Assembly (NCBI GenBank): GCA_013368325.1
Contig: JAACJK010000064.1
Coordinates: 124,001-188,000, forward strand
Direction of reading: 5' to 3'
DNA: 64,000 bases
Source of the DNA: Ephemerocybe angulata
Lineage: Eukaryota > Basidiomycota > Agaricomycetes > Agaricales > Psathyrellaceae
The notes below the pieces were generated by a model. The model saw only the letters and a program-made list of their open reading frames with translations. It searched no databases and was not told the origin of the DNA. Each line of letters starts with the position of its first letter. The first letter of the stretch is position 1. The position numbers were made by a program, and so were the translations under genes. Positions 46,994 to 59,000 of the stretch are shown here, piece by piece.

Positions 46994-48541
46994 CTACACA
47001 AGGGTGATATTAACTTTAACACCCTCCTTTGCCAGCTGTCCAACGAAATGCTTATCCTTGGTGAGTTTCATTCCCTCGTACTTGGATTCACAAGCAATTG
47101 TCAACTCCGCCTCCTCAACACTATCAGGTGCCTCTTCCGTCGCCGCTTCCCTCCTCTCCATCAAAAAATTGAGGACATCCTTGTAGTTGAACTCGCCCAC
47201 CTCCGGCACATTAAGTATCTTGAGAATTTTAAGACTGGGCATGAGCTTGCTTTCGCCCAGGTAATCTGCATTTTCGAATAAGGTTGAATCTGCCTCGAAA
47301 CTGTCGAAAGTCAAGTGGGAGAGCGTAGGAAGGGCTGAGAGGGTGGGGCGCAAAGATTCGGACGATGAAATGGGGAGGGCCTGGATAACGAGATGCTGGA
47401 GGTCGGTGACGCGGTGCGGTCCCTGGGTCAGAGAAATGATATTTGAGTTGAGATCCGACACCTGTCCGTTGTTCATTTCGTCCATGTAGTCTCCATCGGG
47501 CCCATAACGGATCTCTAGCGTCTGAAGGGATGGCACCCTGAGGATGCGGAGAATTTGCGTGTCCGCGCTTCCCGATACCATATGGCGCAATTCTAGTGTT
47601 CGAAGTTTGGGAAGGAGGACTTGTTCATCGTCTGTAGGGAATACTTCGCTGGGGTCGCGGGCGAGCTGCTTGTAGTCCATAACAAGGGTCTCGAGGTTGG
47701 GGGATCTTCGGAAGAGCCTCAAAAGTAATTGAAATGGCCAGTCGAGGGCGAGGGTAAGGCTTTTTAAGTTGGCGAGGGGAAGGTCCTCTGGAATAACCCA
47801 AGAAGAGTCAAACCACGGGAAGTCGAGGGAAAGGCGACGGAGAGCCGGAAATCGGCGCAGAATGGTCCATATGCAGGTGAAAGATTCGGATAGATGTTCT
47901 TCGAAGACTAGATTTAATGAGTGTGTTGAGAGAGACGTCGTATTCATCGTTCTTGCAGAATACGTTTGATCAAAGAGGTTTGCTAAGCATGCTCCGTGGC
48001 CGCATTCGAGGGAGAGGTCACCGAAGGGACCACCATCCACCAAAAGATCTACTAATTCATGGGTGGGTATTGGGCACCGACTGGTACTGTCATGATATCC
48101 AGCGAATTTGAGGGATTTGGGGACAATTCCGGAGCGTGCAAGCCATGTTTTGATCCGTTTAAAGTTAAGTCCTGCAACAGGAGCTCGAATAGAACCCAGG
48201 TCAACGGATGCCCAAAGGGAAGGAGTCGCCAGGGCTATGTCTCGCCATCTTCTGCATACAAGGCACAGTACATTGACTTGTTTTTCTTGGGTGGTATCCG
48301 AAGTTGATAGGGTGAACTTGAAGATCTGCCCCAGCAGCTCGGGTGGAATGGCGTTGCGTCGGAGAGGGGCGAGGAGCTTCGAATAATTTTCGCGCTCAGA
48401 CTCCAGCCTCTGGAGCTCGAGCCTAAGCCCACTGATAGCTGCCGTCCGATCGTCTATTTCATGCTTGATAAACGCGATTTCGATGGGCTCGAGGTCGAAG
48501 TTTCCGTCGAGGAAGTGGGCGAGGCGAAAACCGTTCAGCAT
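46994..48541 (-). CDS. F-box protein with LRR-like C-terminus (unit 1)
   Basis: 515 residues, single exon, ATG 48541 chosen because its paralog starts at the same aligned Met (MLNGFRLAHFLDGNFDLEP against MNDSRFAHLFEGNFDLDP); the frame is open further upstream without ATG. F-box core LAPLRRNAIPPELLGQIFKF...VLCLVCRRWRDIALATPSLWASV. LRR-like stretches follow (FPALRRLSLDFPWFD, LANLKSLTLALDW, LPKLRTLELRHM, VPSLQTLEIRY). Likely SCF ubiquitin-ligase adaptor. With the P450 at 44437 it forms the first copy of a two-gene unit. Confidence 0.9.
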   Translation of the reverse strand: MLNGFRLAHFLDGNFDLEPIEIAFIKHEIDDRTAAISGLRLELQRLESERENYSKLLAPLRRNAIPPELLGQIFKFTLSTSDTTQEKQVNVLCLVCRRWRDIALATPSLWASVDLGSIRAPVAGLNFKRIKTWLARSGIVPKSLKFAGYHDSTSRCPIPTHELVDLLVDGGPFGDLSLECGHGACLANLFDQTYSARTMNTTSLSTHSLNLVFEEHLSESFTCIWTILRRFPALRRLSLDFPWFDSSWVIPEDLPLANLKSLTLALDWPFQLLLRLFRRSPNLETLVMDYKQLARDPSEVFPTDDEQVLLPKLRTLELRHMVSGSADTQILRILRVPSLQTLEIRYGPDGDYMDEMNNGQVSDLNSNIISLTQGPHRVTDLQHLVIQALPISSSESLRPTLSALPTLSHLTFDSFEADSTLFENADYLGESKLMPSLKILKILNVPEVGEFNYKDVLNFLMERREAATEEAPDSVEEAELTIACESKYEGMKLTKDKHFVGQLAKEGVKVNITLV

Positions 48542-48983
48542 GCTGATGGAAGTTGAGAGCAAAAGAATTTGATGCCACTTGCGCTGATGACCTTCCCCAC
48601 CTGCCAGCCCAGGCAATGCTTGGTGCACGATTTTACAAACACCTCCCGCTCACAGCTCGTGGTTTCTGACGTCCAGCGCAAGACAGTGAACCCAACACCA
48701 AACGAGTCTAGCCTGCTCACGGCTCATGCTGTCCCCACCCAGGCACGTTGTATTCTATGAGTCTTGAAGTTGCCATTTCGTTGGCTCATACCTTGGTACG
48801 ATACCGATGTGAGGAAGAGGAAGAGGCGTTGGAGGAGCTTGAGAAGGTCGTCTCGTCGAAGAGTCAAACAGCAGAAGGAACAGCTACATAATTACACCAC
48901 ACGCGAGAAATGTAGGTATGACAAGATACTCTACTTCGTTGGGAGCCCTTGAACCGAGGATTATATCAAATGCACAGTTTGGA
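48542..48983. other. Intergenic, between duplicated units
   Basis: Holds the F-box promoter and the 3' flank of the next P450. No gene or clear element is seen; a short purine-rich patch (AGGAAGAGGAAGAGGCG) is near 48815. Confidence 0.4.
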
Positions 48984-51064
48984 TCAGGCGAATGGTAGCG
49001 ATGCCTTCAAGTTCTCCAAAGTGGCCTCCGTTTGAGCCGATCGAGGCTTGAAAATACATCTAAACGGCTCTGGCCTCATCATAGCGCTTCTCGTAGCGAA
49101 ACGTGCCTCGGGGAGCTTTTCAGGGTTTCCGTGTTCGTCCTCGGGCGGTAAGATATTGAACATTGCGAGTGATGCCGCGACGACCGAGAAGAGCATTTCA
49201 AAGGCTAGATAGCGCCCGGGACAGATTCTGGCAAAGATGGATATAATCAGAGCAGAGCACATTGTCGGCATGTAATACTCACCGCCGGCCAAACCCAAAC
49301 GTAGGATTCGGTTCGACAGCGTTGGGATCCAGTTCCCATGCGCCGGTATCGTCCTTCCGAAGGTAGTGTTCGGGATTAAAGGACATAGGTTCGTCGAAGA
49401 CCTGTGGGTCATGCATCATCCCCCAGGCATTTCCAAAGGCGATTGTCCCTTTTGGGATGAAATAGCCGTTATAAACGTGGTCTTCCGATACGAGATGGGG
49501 GAAACCTGTTCAGACAACGATAGTATAGTCAACAATAACACTTTACTATTCAAACGGCGAAGATGGGTATGGGAATAGAGATGGACGAACCGAGAGGCAG
49601 AACTTGATGCCATCTGAGAGACTCCTTCGCGATGGCGGATACATAAGGTAGATCGGCAGCTTGGCTGACGTCGGGAACCACACCGTGTCCAACTACGCGG
49701 TCAAGCTCGGCCTGTGCAGATGCTTGGATCGAGGGGTTGGTGAGTACGCCAAGGTAAAATGCGCATGCAACGGAGTGGGTCTGGACGAGCGGCGGTCAGT
49801 GCTAGAGGCAACGGAGAAGAATATATTGATATTGACGTACGGTGTCCACAGCGGCTAGCAAAAAAATCAGTCAGTAGTCCACAAGGATGAGTAAAAGCGC
49901 GTACCAAGGTGGCTCTGAGAGACAACATTTCTGGCGATGATGTATTCTTCGTGTCTCTCCTGGGTATCGCCTTCTGGGAACTTGTCTATGAACGTCGTTG
50001 CAACGCATGGGACTGCCTCTGCCTTCTCCTAGAAATGTCGTACCCGATAAATACTGTGCAAAGATAGGCGAAGAAGAAACACGAACATGCTTTAGCTGGA
50101 CGAAGTTGAACGGCTCATCCAGCACTCTCAAGCAAACCTGCTTATAGTACTGTGCCCACCTCTGGAAGCCAGCTCCGGGTACCCAAGAGGGCACGTATTT
50201 CAGTATCGGTAAGTTGTCGACCATGAAACGGCCAGGGGTCGCGGCTTCGGCGAAGGCTTCGGACACCTCGATAGCGTCGCTGATAAAAGGATCTGTAACC
50301 GATTTCACATCGACGCCGTACAGGATACGGATACCAATTCCAGCGATGGCACTACCAGTATGGTAATCTCCCGTTAGCATAATAGCATGTCCGGTCCATT
50401 GGCACTTACTTTCGAGCCGATTCGTCCATGTCACCGCCGTTGTATAAGGAAACGAGCAGCCGGGACGTGTACTTCGTAATGATATAGCGGTACTTGGGTA
50501 TGGCATTGGGATAGAAGTTCTGGTGGAATGCCCGCCGGTGCCTCCTCCACCATGGGCCATAGGTAAGGAGCGAGAAGAAATTATCCATCGAGAGTCTATG
50601 ATTAGGTCCCAATAAGCTTTCGGAGTCAGAGAGTGAGAGCGAGTATCTCACAGGTCATGCATCATGACAGAGTGGGGCCTGGCAGAATAGATGGCGGAGC
50701 GCTTCTCGAAGAGATCGAGTACCACCTTCTGCGACGATAGGATCATGATAGGGGTATTGAAGACCCTGAAGAACATAATATCACCTGCATCGTACCGTTA
50801 ATGCTCTCGCCGTGAAGGAAGGGTAGAGACGATTATCAACGCACCGTATTTCTTCGATAGGTCTCGGTAGACTTCCCATTCCTTGTGCATGGGCATGTCA
50901 AAAAAGTTGTTTATAACGGGATAGCCTTTTGGTCCAGGTGGGTAAGGAAGGCCTGAACCATTGGTACCAGACCACCACCGATACAAAACACGGAGGGTAA
51001 GAATGGAAATGAACCCCCAAGCGAGTAGACCTGCGGTACTGGAGACACCCTCCAGGACATGCAT
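48984..51064 (-). CDS. Cytochrome P450 (unit 2), canonical heme motif
   Basis: Close paralog of the 44437-46513 gene. ATG 51064 (MHVLEG...) is preferred over the in-frame ATG at 51094 because it aligns with the paralog start and places the TATA-like element at the same 60-base distance. Anchor AGLLAWGFISILTLRVLYRW, hinge GLPYPPGPKGYPVINN, YGVDVKSVTDPFISDAIE, PSWVPGAGFQRW, ExxR in KESLRWHQ, then FGFGRRICPGRY split by an intron (49228-49282) that interrupts the same Arg codon (CG|A). C-terminal NILPPEDEHGNPEKLPEARF resembles the end of OrdA-like P450s. It should be an active ER monooxygenase with an unknown lipophilic substrate. Exon order and introns match the paralog. Confidence 0.9.
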
Positions 51065-51539
51065 GGTAGACGAGGGCAAAAGACGGAAAGACATGTGTCC
51101 CAAGTACGTCACGACCGAGCGCACTTTATCCAAACTTTATCTTGGCCAGACTTCGACTTCCCACAGTTTGGTCATGGGATAAGAGTGTGCAGGTTTGAAA
51201 ATAGTGCAAGTATGTATTCGTACCAAGCGCAGATCTCAGCAGAGGACGGCAGCACTGAGGCTTCTCGAGCGAATGAGGCGAACAGATCACTGGGTCCCAG
51301 GTTCCTGATACAGAGCCCCATCGCGTTCGGTGCTCATTCATGCCTACCAAACGATACCTGAGATGTCAGAAGTTGTGCAATATCTCGGGATAGCAGGAAT
51401 AACTTACCAGAACCTAAGCTCAAATTCCTGAGAGTATCCGAGTCTCATGACGGAGCTGAGCTTACAGTCCCATATTTGCGTAAGAAAACAAGATGCGAGG
51501 CTCGAATTAGGCATTGTATGGCAGTGTTCTTGTGAAGAG
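51065..51539. promoter_or_regulatory. Promoter region of the 48984-51064 P450
   Basis: Two GATAAAG elements on the minus strand (51124-51130 and 51135-51141) lie 60-77 bases upstream of the ATG, matching the single element of the paralog. The rest is F-box 3' flank. Confidence 0.45.
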
Positions 51540-53072
51540 CTATACAAAAGAAATACTGACCGCCACCCCCTCCTCTGCTAACTGACTAGCGTGTGGAGCG
51601 TCCTTGGGATGATTTTGGCCTTCAGGGTCGCGAATAATTGATACTTCCACCTCCTCCAGGCTATCAGGCAGTTCTTCTGTCGCGTATTCCCTCCTCTCCG
51701 CGAGGAAATTGAACATTTCCTCATATTCGAAGTCGCCATCCTCCTGCAGATTAAGTACCTTCAGGACTTTGAGGTTAGGTAAAAGCATGTCGTCGAAGTA
51801 GAAAGGATCTTTAAACATGGACGAGTCCGACTGGAGACCATCGAGAGTCAAATGAACGAGCGTTGGAAAGGCGTGGATTACTTCGCGCAGGCCAAAGGAT
51901 GATGAGATGGGGATGGCCTGGATGAAGAGGTGCTGTAGGCCGGAGACAGGGTTGGGGCCCTTGGCCAGCGATGTGACGTCCGAGCTGAAACCAGACAGAC
52001 CACTGTCGCCCAGCGGGTCCAGGGAGTCGGGCCCGAAACGGATCTTTAGTGTTTGGAGGGACGGCGTCCTGAGGAAGCATAGAAATCGGGTGTCTTCGCT
52101 TTCCGATGGTAAACGTTGCATTTCAAGCTTTCGAAGTCTGGGAAGTAGTACTTGATCCGAGATCGAGGGAAGCGCCTCTCCTGGCTCGCGGATGAGTCGC
52201 TTGTAGTCCATCACCAGGGTCTCGAGGTTGACGCAGCTTCGTAAAATCGTCACAACCGATGATAAGAATGGCCAGTCACAGGCGAGTGTAAGGCCTGTCA
52301 AGTTGGTAAGACGGAGATCTTCTGGAACGGTCCAAATGGTATCAAACCACGGAAGGTCCAGGGAGAGGGAGTCAAGGGCAGGGAACCGATGCAGGATGGA
52401 CCATACGTGGGCGAACGACTCGAATGGATGGAAAACCATCCGAAGGCTCAATGAACGCATTGAAGTCGACATCGGATTCTGTGTCGTGTCACGAGGAAGC
52501 TGGCTGAAGATCCTTTCTAGACATTCCCCATTGTCGCATTCGAGGGAGAGGGTGCCAAACGGAGCCCTATCTACCAAGAGATGCGACAGTTCTTGGGCAG
52601 GCAATGGGCACCGGCCAAAATCGCTATGACGGCCAGTAATCTTCAGGGATTTTTGGACAACTCCAGAACGGGCAAGCCATGTTCCGATCCTTTCGAAGTT
52701 GAGTCGACGACCTTGTTTCCGGACAACACCGAGGTTGACGGCTGCCCAAAGGGAGGGAGTTCCCAGCGCCACGTCCCGCCATCTTCTGCAAACGAGGCAC
52801 AGGACCTTGAGCCGTTTTTCTTGGGAGGTCGCTGCAATCAAGAGACTGAATTTGAAGATTTGTCCTAGGATCTCGGGTGGAACGGCGTTGCATCGAAGCG
52901 GAGAGAGAAGCGTCTGATACTTTTCGCGCTCAGATTCGAGTTTTTGAAGCTCGAGCCGAAGGCCATTGATGGATACCGTCCGGTTCTCTATTTCGTGCTT
53001 GATAGACGCGATTTCTATAGGGTCAAGGTCGAAGTTTCCTTCGAAAAGGTGGGCGAAGCGAGAATCGTTCAT
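51540..53072 (-). CDS. F-box protein with LRR-like C-terminus (unit 2)
   Basis: 510 residues, single exon, ATG 53072; the frame is open upstream, but homology with the unit 1 protein starts here. F-box core LSPLRCNAVPPEILGQIFKF...VLCLVCRRWRDVALGTPSLWAAV, then leucine-rich stretches (FPALDSLSLDLPWFD, LTNLTGLTLACDWP, LPRLRKLEMQ, TPSLQTLKIRF) in the same order as unit 1. Likely SCF adaptor. Second member of the duplicated P450 + F-box unit; the two proteins differ throughout, so the duplication is not recent. Confidence 0.9.
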   Translation of the reverse strand: MNDSRFAHLFEGNFDLDPIEIASIKHEIENRTVSINGLRLELQKLESEREKYQTLLSPLRCNAVPPEILGQIFKFSLLIAATSQEKRLKVLCLVCRRWRDVALGTPSLWAAVNLGVVRKQGRRLNFERIGTWLARSGVVQKSLKITGRHSDFGRCPLPAQELSHLLVDRAPFGTLSLECDNGECLERIFSQLPRDTTQNPMSTSMRSLSLRMVFHPFESFAHVWSILHRFPALDSLSLDLPWFDTIWTVPEDLRLTNLTGLTLACDWPFLSSVVTILRSCVNLETLVMDYKRLIREPGEALPSISDQVLLPRLRKLEMQRLPSESEDTRFLCFLRTPSLQTLKIRFGPDSLDPLGDSGLSGFSSDVTSLAKGPNPVSGLQHLFIQAIPISSSFGLREVIHAFPTLVHLTLDGLQSDSSMFKDPFYFDDMLLPNLKVLKVLNLQEDGDFEYEEMFNFLAERREYATEELPDSLEEVEVSIIRDPEGQNHPKDAPHASQLAEEGVAVSISFV

Positions 53073-53827
53073 AGTACTGATGGAGGTTGAGAGCAAGAGA
53101 TTTTGATGCGACGTCCAATCAACTGCAACTATGATGTCCTTCCTTGTCCTCCCAGCTAGCTTGGTCAATACTATACTCTGGCATAGCATTTCGCAGTAAG
53201 TAAGCGCTACGGCACTCAGTCTCACTAAAGGCACTGGTCGTTAACTTGGCTCATGAACTTAGTGACGAACTGCGCAGTTCGGCCTTCAGGAAGGACTGGA
53301 TGTGTTTTCAGGGCACCAGCGTCGTGATACGCTGGTGGGTCTTGGGCATTCTTTGCTGGATCCTCTGGTGATCTCGGGTGTCTGAGCGGCTACATTTGCG
53401 ACACATATGGCAGTCCTATTTCGACAGGATACTATACTCTGGCTATACCCTTCCTAACGGAACCTAGCGTTCGTTCATGGTGTCCTTCAATGCGATGGAC
53501 CAGCCTCTGAATCCCCGACTGATTGCATTCTGGGCTTGTCCAGGACTTGACTCGACAAATCCCCGACTCTATGTTTTCATTCGCCTTCATACCTCCGTTC
53601 ATTGAAGGCTGTATGGAGTTCTTTCTACTGGGAATCGGAGCCTGCTAATCGCCCCTGAAACTAGGAGACAGCGACTGTTGCATCATCATCACAATGCCTT
53701 CGTTACTGTAATGCACTCGACCTCGGCTTCTGACTCTGAGCGCTCTCAACCCCTCTCATACCCCCATGTATGTACACAACGTGCACGCGGAACTGAGCAA
53801 CCGCTCCACATGCCCAGTCGCCCATTC
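53073..53827. other. Intergenic between F-box and aminopeptidase genes
   Basis: Divergent intergenic region of about 750 bases. No gene is supported. Confidence 0.4.
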
Positions 53828-53835
53828 GATAAAAG
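53828..53835 (+). promoter_or_regulatory. TATA-like element of the M28 aminopeptidase gene
   Basis: GATAAAAG, about 80 bases upstream of ATG 53915, in a typical core-promoter position; CCTCTTTCGCA pyrimidine-rich sequence follows near the start codon. Confidence 0.45.
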
Positions 53836-53914
53836 GCGCTGTAGTAGGACGGGCGGGAACGCATCCTTCTCTCTCGTCTCCCCTCCATCTTGTTTTTGAT
53901 TCCCCTCTTTCGCA

Positions 53915-55408
53915 ATGGCTCTGTCTTTCAGCAAATTTCTCCTTGTATTCATTGCCACTGCCTTGGTAACATGCCGTGCCGCCCCACTTACTCAGACTGA
54001 AGTGGTGGACAAAGCAGCTCAGGGTCTGCGCCTCATTGAAACCGAGCCGGGCGTCGAACCTGTCTGGATGACCCATGCCCAGAAGATCGACCTGCTCAAA
54101 GCTAACAAGAACTTCGTACGTCCCAATCCGATCTCCGAGCTCAAATAGAAAACGGTCTAACTCTTTCAAACGTTATAGTTCGATGTCACGGAAACATACG
54201 AGCCTCCCTCTGTGGACTCAACTGCTAAGTTGAGCTTGGTGAAACCGAGGCCTAATCCAGGGCAAGCTGCTCCGGTCAATGTGACCTGTAAGGCATTGCA
54301 TCTCGTTTCATAATTCTGGAGCTGAAACGAATTATCCACCTGAACAACAGACGCCGCTCCCTCCCGCCAAGCCGCCGTCAACCCTCTAATCTCCAAAATC
54401 TCGCTAGACAGCATGCAATCCTTCCTCACCAACCTCACCTCCTTCCACAACCGTTACTTCAACTCGACGACCGGGGTCGACGCCTCACTCTGGATCAAGG
54501 ATACCCTCACCCAGATCACGAAAGCTAACCCCCAAAGCAGCGCCTCCGTTTCTCTCTTCCCTCACGCAGCATTCAGACAACCCTCGATCATTGCCAAGAT
54601 TCCAGGACGCAATCCCGGGGGTCCTCTAACGATTCTCGGAGCGCACATGGATTCGATTAACCTCGACGACGTAGAGGGCCGTGCCCCGGGCGCGGACGAC
54701 GATGGAAGTGGTAGCGTGAACCTCATGGAAGCCTACAAAGTGCTTGTGAGCTCCGGGTTCCAGCCTGAGACCCCGGTGGAGTTCCAATGGTATGCTGGCG
54801 AAGAGGAAGGGCTGTTGGGCAGTCAGGACGTCGCAAAGGCCTACGCGAAGAGGGGAGAGAAGGTCAAGGCGATGTTGATGATGGATATGACGGCCTTGTG
54901 AGTCGACCTTTTCGTGCTCTCTTGAAGGAATAAGCTCATTGACTTGCCCTCAATAAACAGCGTAAAGCCAGGAACGAAGGAGGTGATCAGCTTGATGCCC
55001 GTAAGTCACCCTGTATGAACCCAAAGACAAAGGCCTGATCATTTACTCTGGCTTAGGACTTCACCAACGAAAATCTGACGACCTTTGTCGCCCAACTCAT
55101 CGACACTTACTCACTCCTGGACTCCGAAATCAACAACCCCGTAAGCTACCTCTCCCTTCTTCGAATGCAAGCTCACTCACAGCTGAACCTCGTCTCTCCA
55201 GTGCGGCTACGCATGCTCAGACCACGCAAGCTGGGACAAGTATGGTTTCCCCACTGCCCTTCCCTTCGAAGCGACCTACCCAGACAACGCAAATGAGATT
55301 GTCCACACCGATGGAGACACGGTCGACATCGAGGGTTTCTCGTGGACCCATACCCTTGAATATACGAAGATCGCTCTGGCGTTTGCGTTTGAGCTGGGAT
55401 CTGCGTAG
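53915..55408 (+). CDS. Secreted M28 leucine aminopeptidase
   Basis: 395 residues in six exons: 53915-54115, 54179-54287, 54351-54897, 54961-55000, 55057-55140, 55202-55408, all GT-AG and in frame. A signal peptide (residues 1-22, LLVFIATALVTCRAAP) and a pro-region precede the M28 zinc peptidase domain. Metal-site residues are visible: H and D in LGAHMDSI, D in GADDDGSGS, the catalytic/ligand Glu pair in YAGEEEGLLGS, the Asp in MMDMT, and H in CSDHASWDKYGFP. The domain and the Cys pair of CGYACSDH match fungal leucine aminopeptidase 1/2-type enzymes, which release N-terminal residues from peptides outside the cell. Length is usual for the family. It is convergent with the aminopeptidase P gene, another N-terminal-acting peptidase, but shared regulation cannot be shown. 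Confidence 0.95.
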
Positions 55409-56092
55409 GGCTTGGGATAGCTGTGTTGCATATTACATACCTTGATCAAAATGACACTCGTTTGAAAGGAGAGCGCCTCAAACGGAGCCAGAGATGTCCA
55501 ATAGTATTCAGATAAAATAGATACGAAGGGTACGTATTGATCAACGAAATCTACGTGGGCTACTTGTCCAGCACGCCGCCGCCGCATCGCGTATCAGACA
55601 GATTCAACCCAAAACGCTTCGAACATACCATGGGCGCTTAATTTTAAATCTCGTCAGTATTTAGCTGGCTGCTTATCACCGTGACGGCAGATGGCCAGCA
55701 ATTTTGCAGCTTCGGACAAAACAACGTCAGCATAAGGGATCGTAACTACAACAGAAGATAGTACATGGCACAGACAAAGAACAATATATATGTAGGTAGA
55801 CGTGTACCCAAGCATGTTCTCCAACAAAGCAAGAAAAGAAAGGAAAGGACTATACTACAGAAGCTAGTAATACAGGAAATCGTAAAGCGTAAAACGCGTG
55901 TATATCGTTTGTGTATATCGTGAAAGCAGAGCAGTGAGGTGAGGTGGGGTAATGAAGCATAGGACGCGTCGCCAGCGACCGCCCATAGTAGAAGATGGGT
56001 GACAGGTATCCCGGATATCATACATCCGAGCAAGGAATGGCATCCCTCGCTCGAGTCAAGTCGGTATCGCACGGAACACAGGGATCCAGCCT
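55409..56092. other. Convergent 3' flanks of two peptidase genes
   Basis: No gene is seen. The sequence holds both 3' untranslated regions; poly(A) signals are not certain. Confidence 0.5.
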
Positions 56093-59000
56093 CTAATCCC
56101 ACTCGATAGCGACGCCGCCAGGGGCGCTCGCAAGCCCAAAGCCCCTCTTCACCTCCCTCTCCAGCCACTTCAAAGCGCGCTTATCCTCCTTCAGATATGG
56201 CGCAAGAAGGTCCCAACACCGCTGGTTATGCTCCTTCAACCACGTCTTCTCCTCCTTCGTCAGCATATTCTCCTTCACCATCCGCGTCTGGATCGGCACA
56301 CACGTCAACCTCTCGAATCCGAGCCAAATGTCGCCATTGAAGTTTCCTCGGGTCTTGACCCTCTTCACAACGAGCGCGGACTCAATACGGATGCCCCACC
56401 TGCCTTCGAGGTCTGCGATCTCGGGTCAGTATCTCATTATAAAACACCCTGAAAAGGGAAGAAAACTCACAGAACCCAGGTTCGTTCGTAATGACATGCC
56501 CCGGCTGGAGCGCAGTACTGTTCGAGAAACTGTGCGGGCCTTCATGCACGGTCAAGAACGAGCCCACTCCGTGTCCAGTTCCATGCTAAGGATAAGTAAG
56601 CATCATCATCAGTACCTCCGCGATGCACGCAGAAAGACAAAGCTCGTACGTTGTAGTTCATCCCGTCCTTCCACAACGCCTTCCGCGCAAGAACGTCGAG
56701 CTGATGGCCAGAGGTACCCTCCGGGAAGATCGCAGCGTCAATCGCAATCTACAAAGAAACGGTGAGTAGGTGATAAAAAATATCAACAATAGGAAGACTA
56801 TACGTACGTGTCCTTGCAGTACACGAGTGTAAGCTTCGCATTGGTCGGAAGATGGCCTTCCGAAATGCACAGTCCTGGTCGTGTCGCAAGTTCCGTCTCT
56901 GTACTGTCCTCCAGAGTCGCTAAAATAATTAATATCAGTATATGCTACGCCACAACAGGTACTAAGCTGCTGTACATACTTGACATAGGGTGTTTCGCGA
57001 TCGATCATCTTCGCCGTGAGTTTCCTTGGACTATAGTGTGGCAAAGCAGCGTTTGGTCCACTGGCAGAGATGTTCTCATACGCAAGTCCCATGAAGTTCT
57101 TGTTTTTCTTGCGGAACTCAGTAAGACGCGAAGCTGCTTCATACTCCGTAATATCGTATCCCTCCGCGAGCTTGGATTCAAGCCAGGCAAAGAACCGAAC
57201 CTATCAGCGACACATGTCAGCCCCATACACCACATGCACAACATTTGAGGGAAATGGGACGCACAAATGAAACGCCATCGCGCAAATACGCACGACGCAT
57301 CCCGTCGATTTCGACCTCGTTCTTGATAGCCATCATGTGCTCCACATGGCTTGGCATGACCGTATACCTGAAGTTCGTCAACATCAAGCTAATGGCATAG
57401 CTCGTCTGCGGACTGATCAGCAGTTTGCCCTCGCCCCATGGCCTCCTTCTCAGGAAAGGCCATAGCTCCGTATAATCCTTCCTCTCCACATGGATAGTGG
57501 CGAGGTACTCGGAGACGAGGTCGTCGACCTTGGACGAGTCGACGAACACCGTTGCAGAGTCCAGCCCGATGAAGAGGTAGGCGTGGAAGAGGGGGTTGTA
57601 AGGGATGTCTGTGCCGCGGAGATTGAGGGTGTACGCTATCCAGAAACGTCAGTTCTGCACGATGCTTTTGGAACGAAAATGGTACTTACCGATCTGGGAC
57701 AAGGAGACAATGAGGGTTCCTACGTGCATATGCTGAGGCGACGGGTCTCCTTTCGTATACGCAGGCATGGCAGCGGGCTGGTCCTTGATCCACTCCCGAA
57801 TTCTGTTGATCTTGGATATCGCATCCCTGCCTGCAAGAGTGCGTCAGTTTACTGGTTGATTGGAAGAATGAAGGAGAGAGGAACTACGAACCTGTATATT
57901 CGATGGGTTGCGTGTACAACGGCTCTCTGGGCTTTGGCGGCTTGTCCTTCCATACCAAGTCCACAAGGTTCTGGGGTGGGTAAACAAGCTTGGAATCCAA
58001 ATGGCCGATCTTCGAGTTCATGATCTGCGCCTTTTCATGCGAAATCATTCGAGCGTCGATACCAATCCGCGAGCCTTTATTCAGACGGCCCTACAAAATC
58101 GGTTCCGAGTTAGACACCGTCCGAAGGGAAAGGAAAGAAACTTGCGGCGCACCGTGATCCAGTCAATCCAGTCCTTGGGTTCTCCAGGCATGCTTCCCAC
58201 ACGGACAATATCCCAGTTGTCGTCCACCTGCTCGCGGGCTTGAAGCCAGTACCGGGAATCGACGATGAGGTATGCATGAGAACGAGTGATGATGGCTTGG
58301 CCAGCGCTCCCCGAGAACCTAAGTCGAGCCACCAGTCAGTCCAAGTTCTACGAATCAATTCTTTGAGGCCAAGAACACGTAAAGTGTCGATAGAAACAGG
58401 CCAAGAGGAATAATGTGATCGAAACCAAGACTCACCCAGAGATGTACTCCCGCCTCTTGTCGCTCGGCGCAACGTATTCGGACTGATGAGCATCCTCGCT
58501 CGGTACAACGCTAGAACCCCTATTAGTTTTCCACTCCCCCAGAAGAGAAACAAGCTACTCACTAATAGTCCAACGTATCCTTCAACATAAGCTTCCTAAG
58601 CTCGTCCAACCTCTCCGTCGTGTCCGGCCTCTCCCTGATACTGCCCCTATCGTTGATCTTCCTCTCAAACGCACTCCCTACAAGCGTGCTCGTCGAGTCC
58701 TGCGGCATCAACGGCGGGCGAGGCTTCGGGACAGTGCTCCTGCTGCTGTTATTCCTACGCAAGTCATTGTCCCTGTGCGATTCCTTGGACCTCTGCGAAG
58801 TCATAGTCCTCTGGCTGTCCTGCGTCCTCTGTGTGGAGCGGCTCGCCTGCGTCGATCGGCTGTTCTGGCGCACGGGGCCCTTGTAAATAGGAATCGGCGC
58901 CTCCTCCTCCTCGTCCATCCCATCGTCCGTCGGCGGAATATCCTTCTCCTTATTCTTCCCATTCCCCCATCCACCCCACTTATTCGACATCGTGCTCTTC

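Noticed and set aside
47769..48386. Plus-strand frames opposite the F-box gene
   Set aside because: Antisense shadows of a single-exon gene with clear F-box and leucine-rich motifs.
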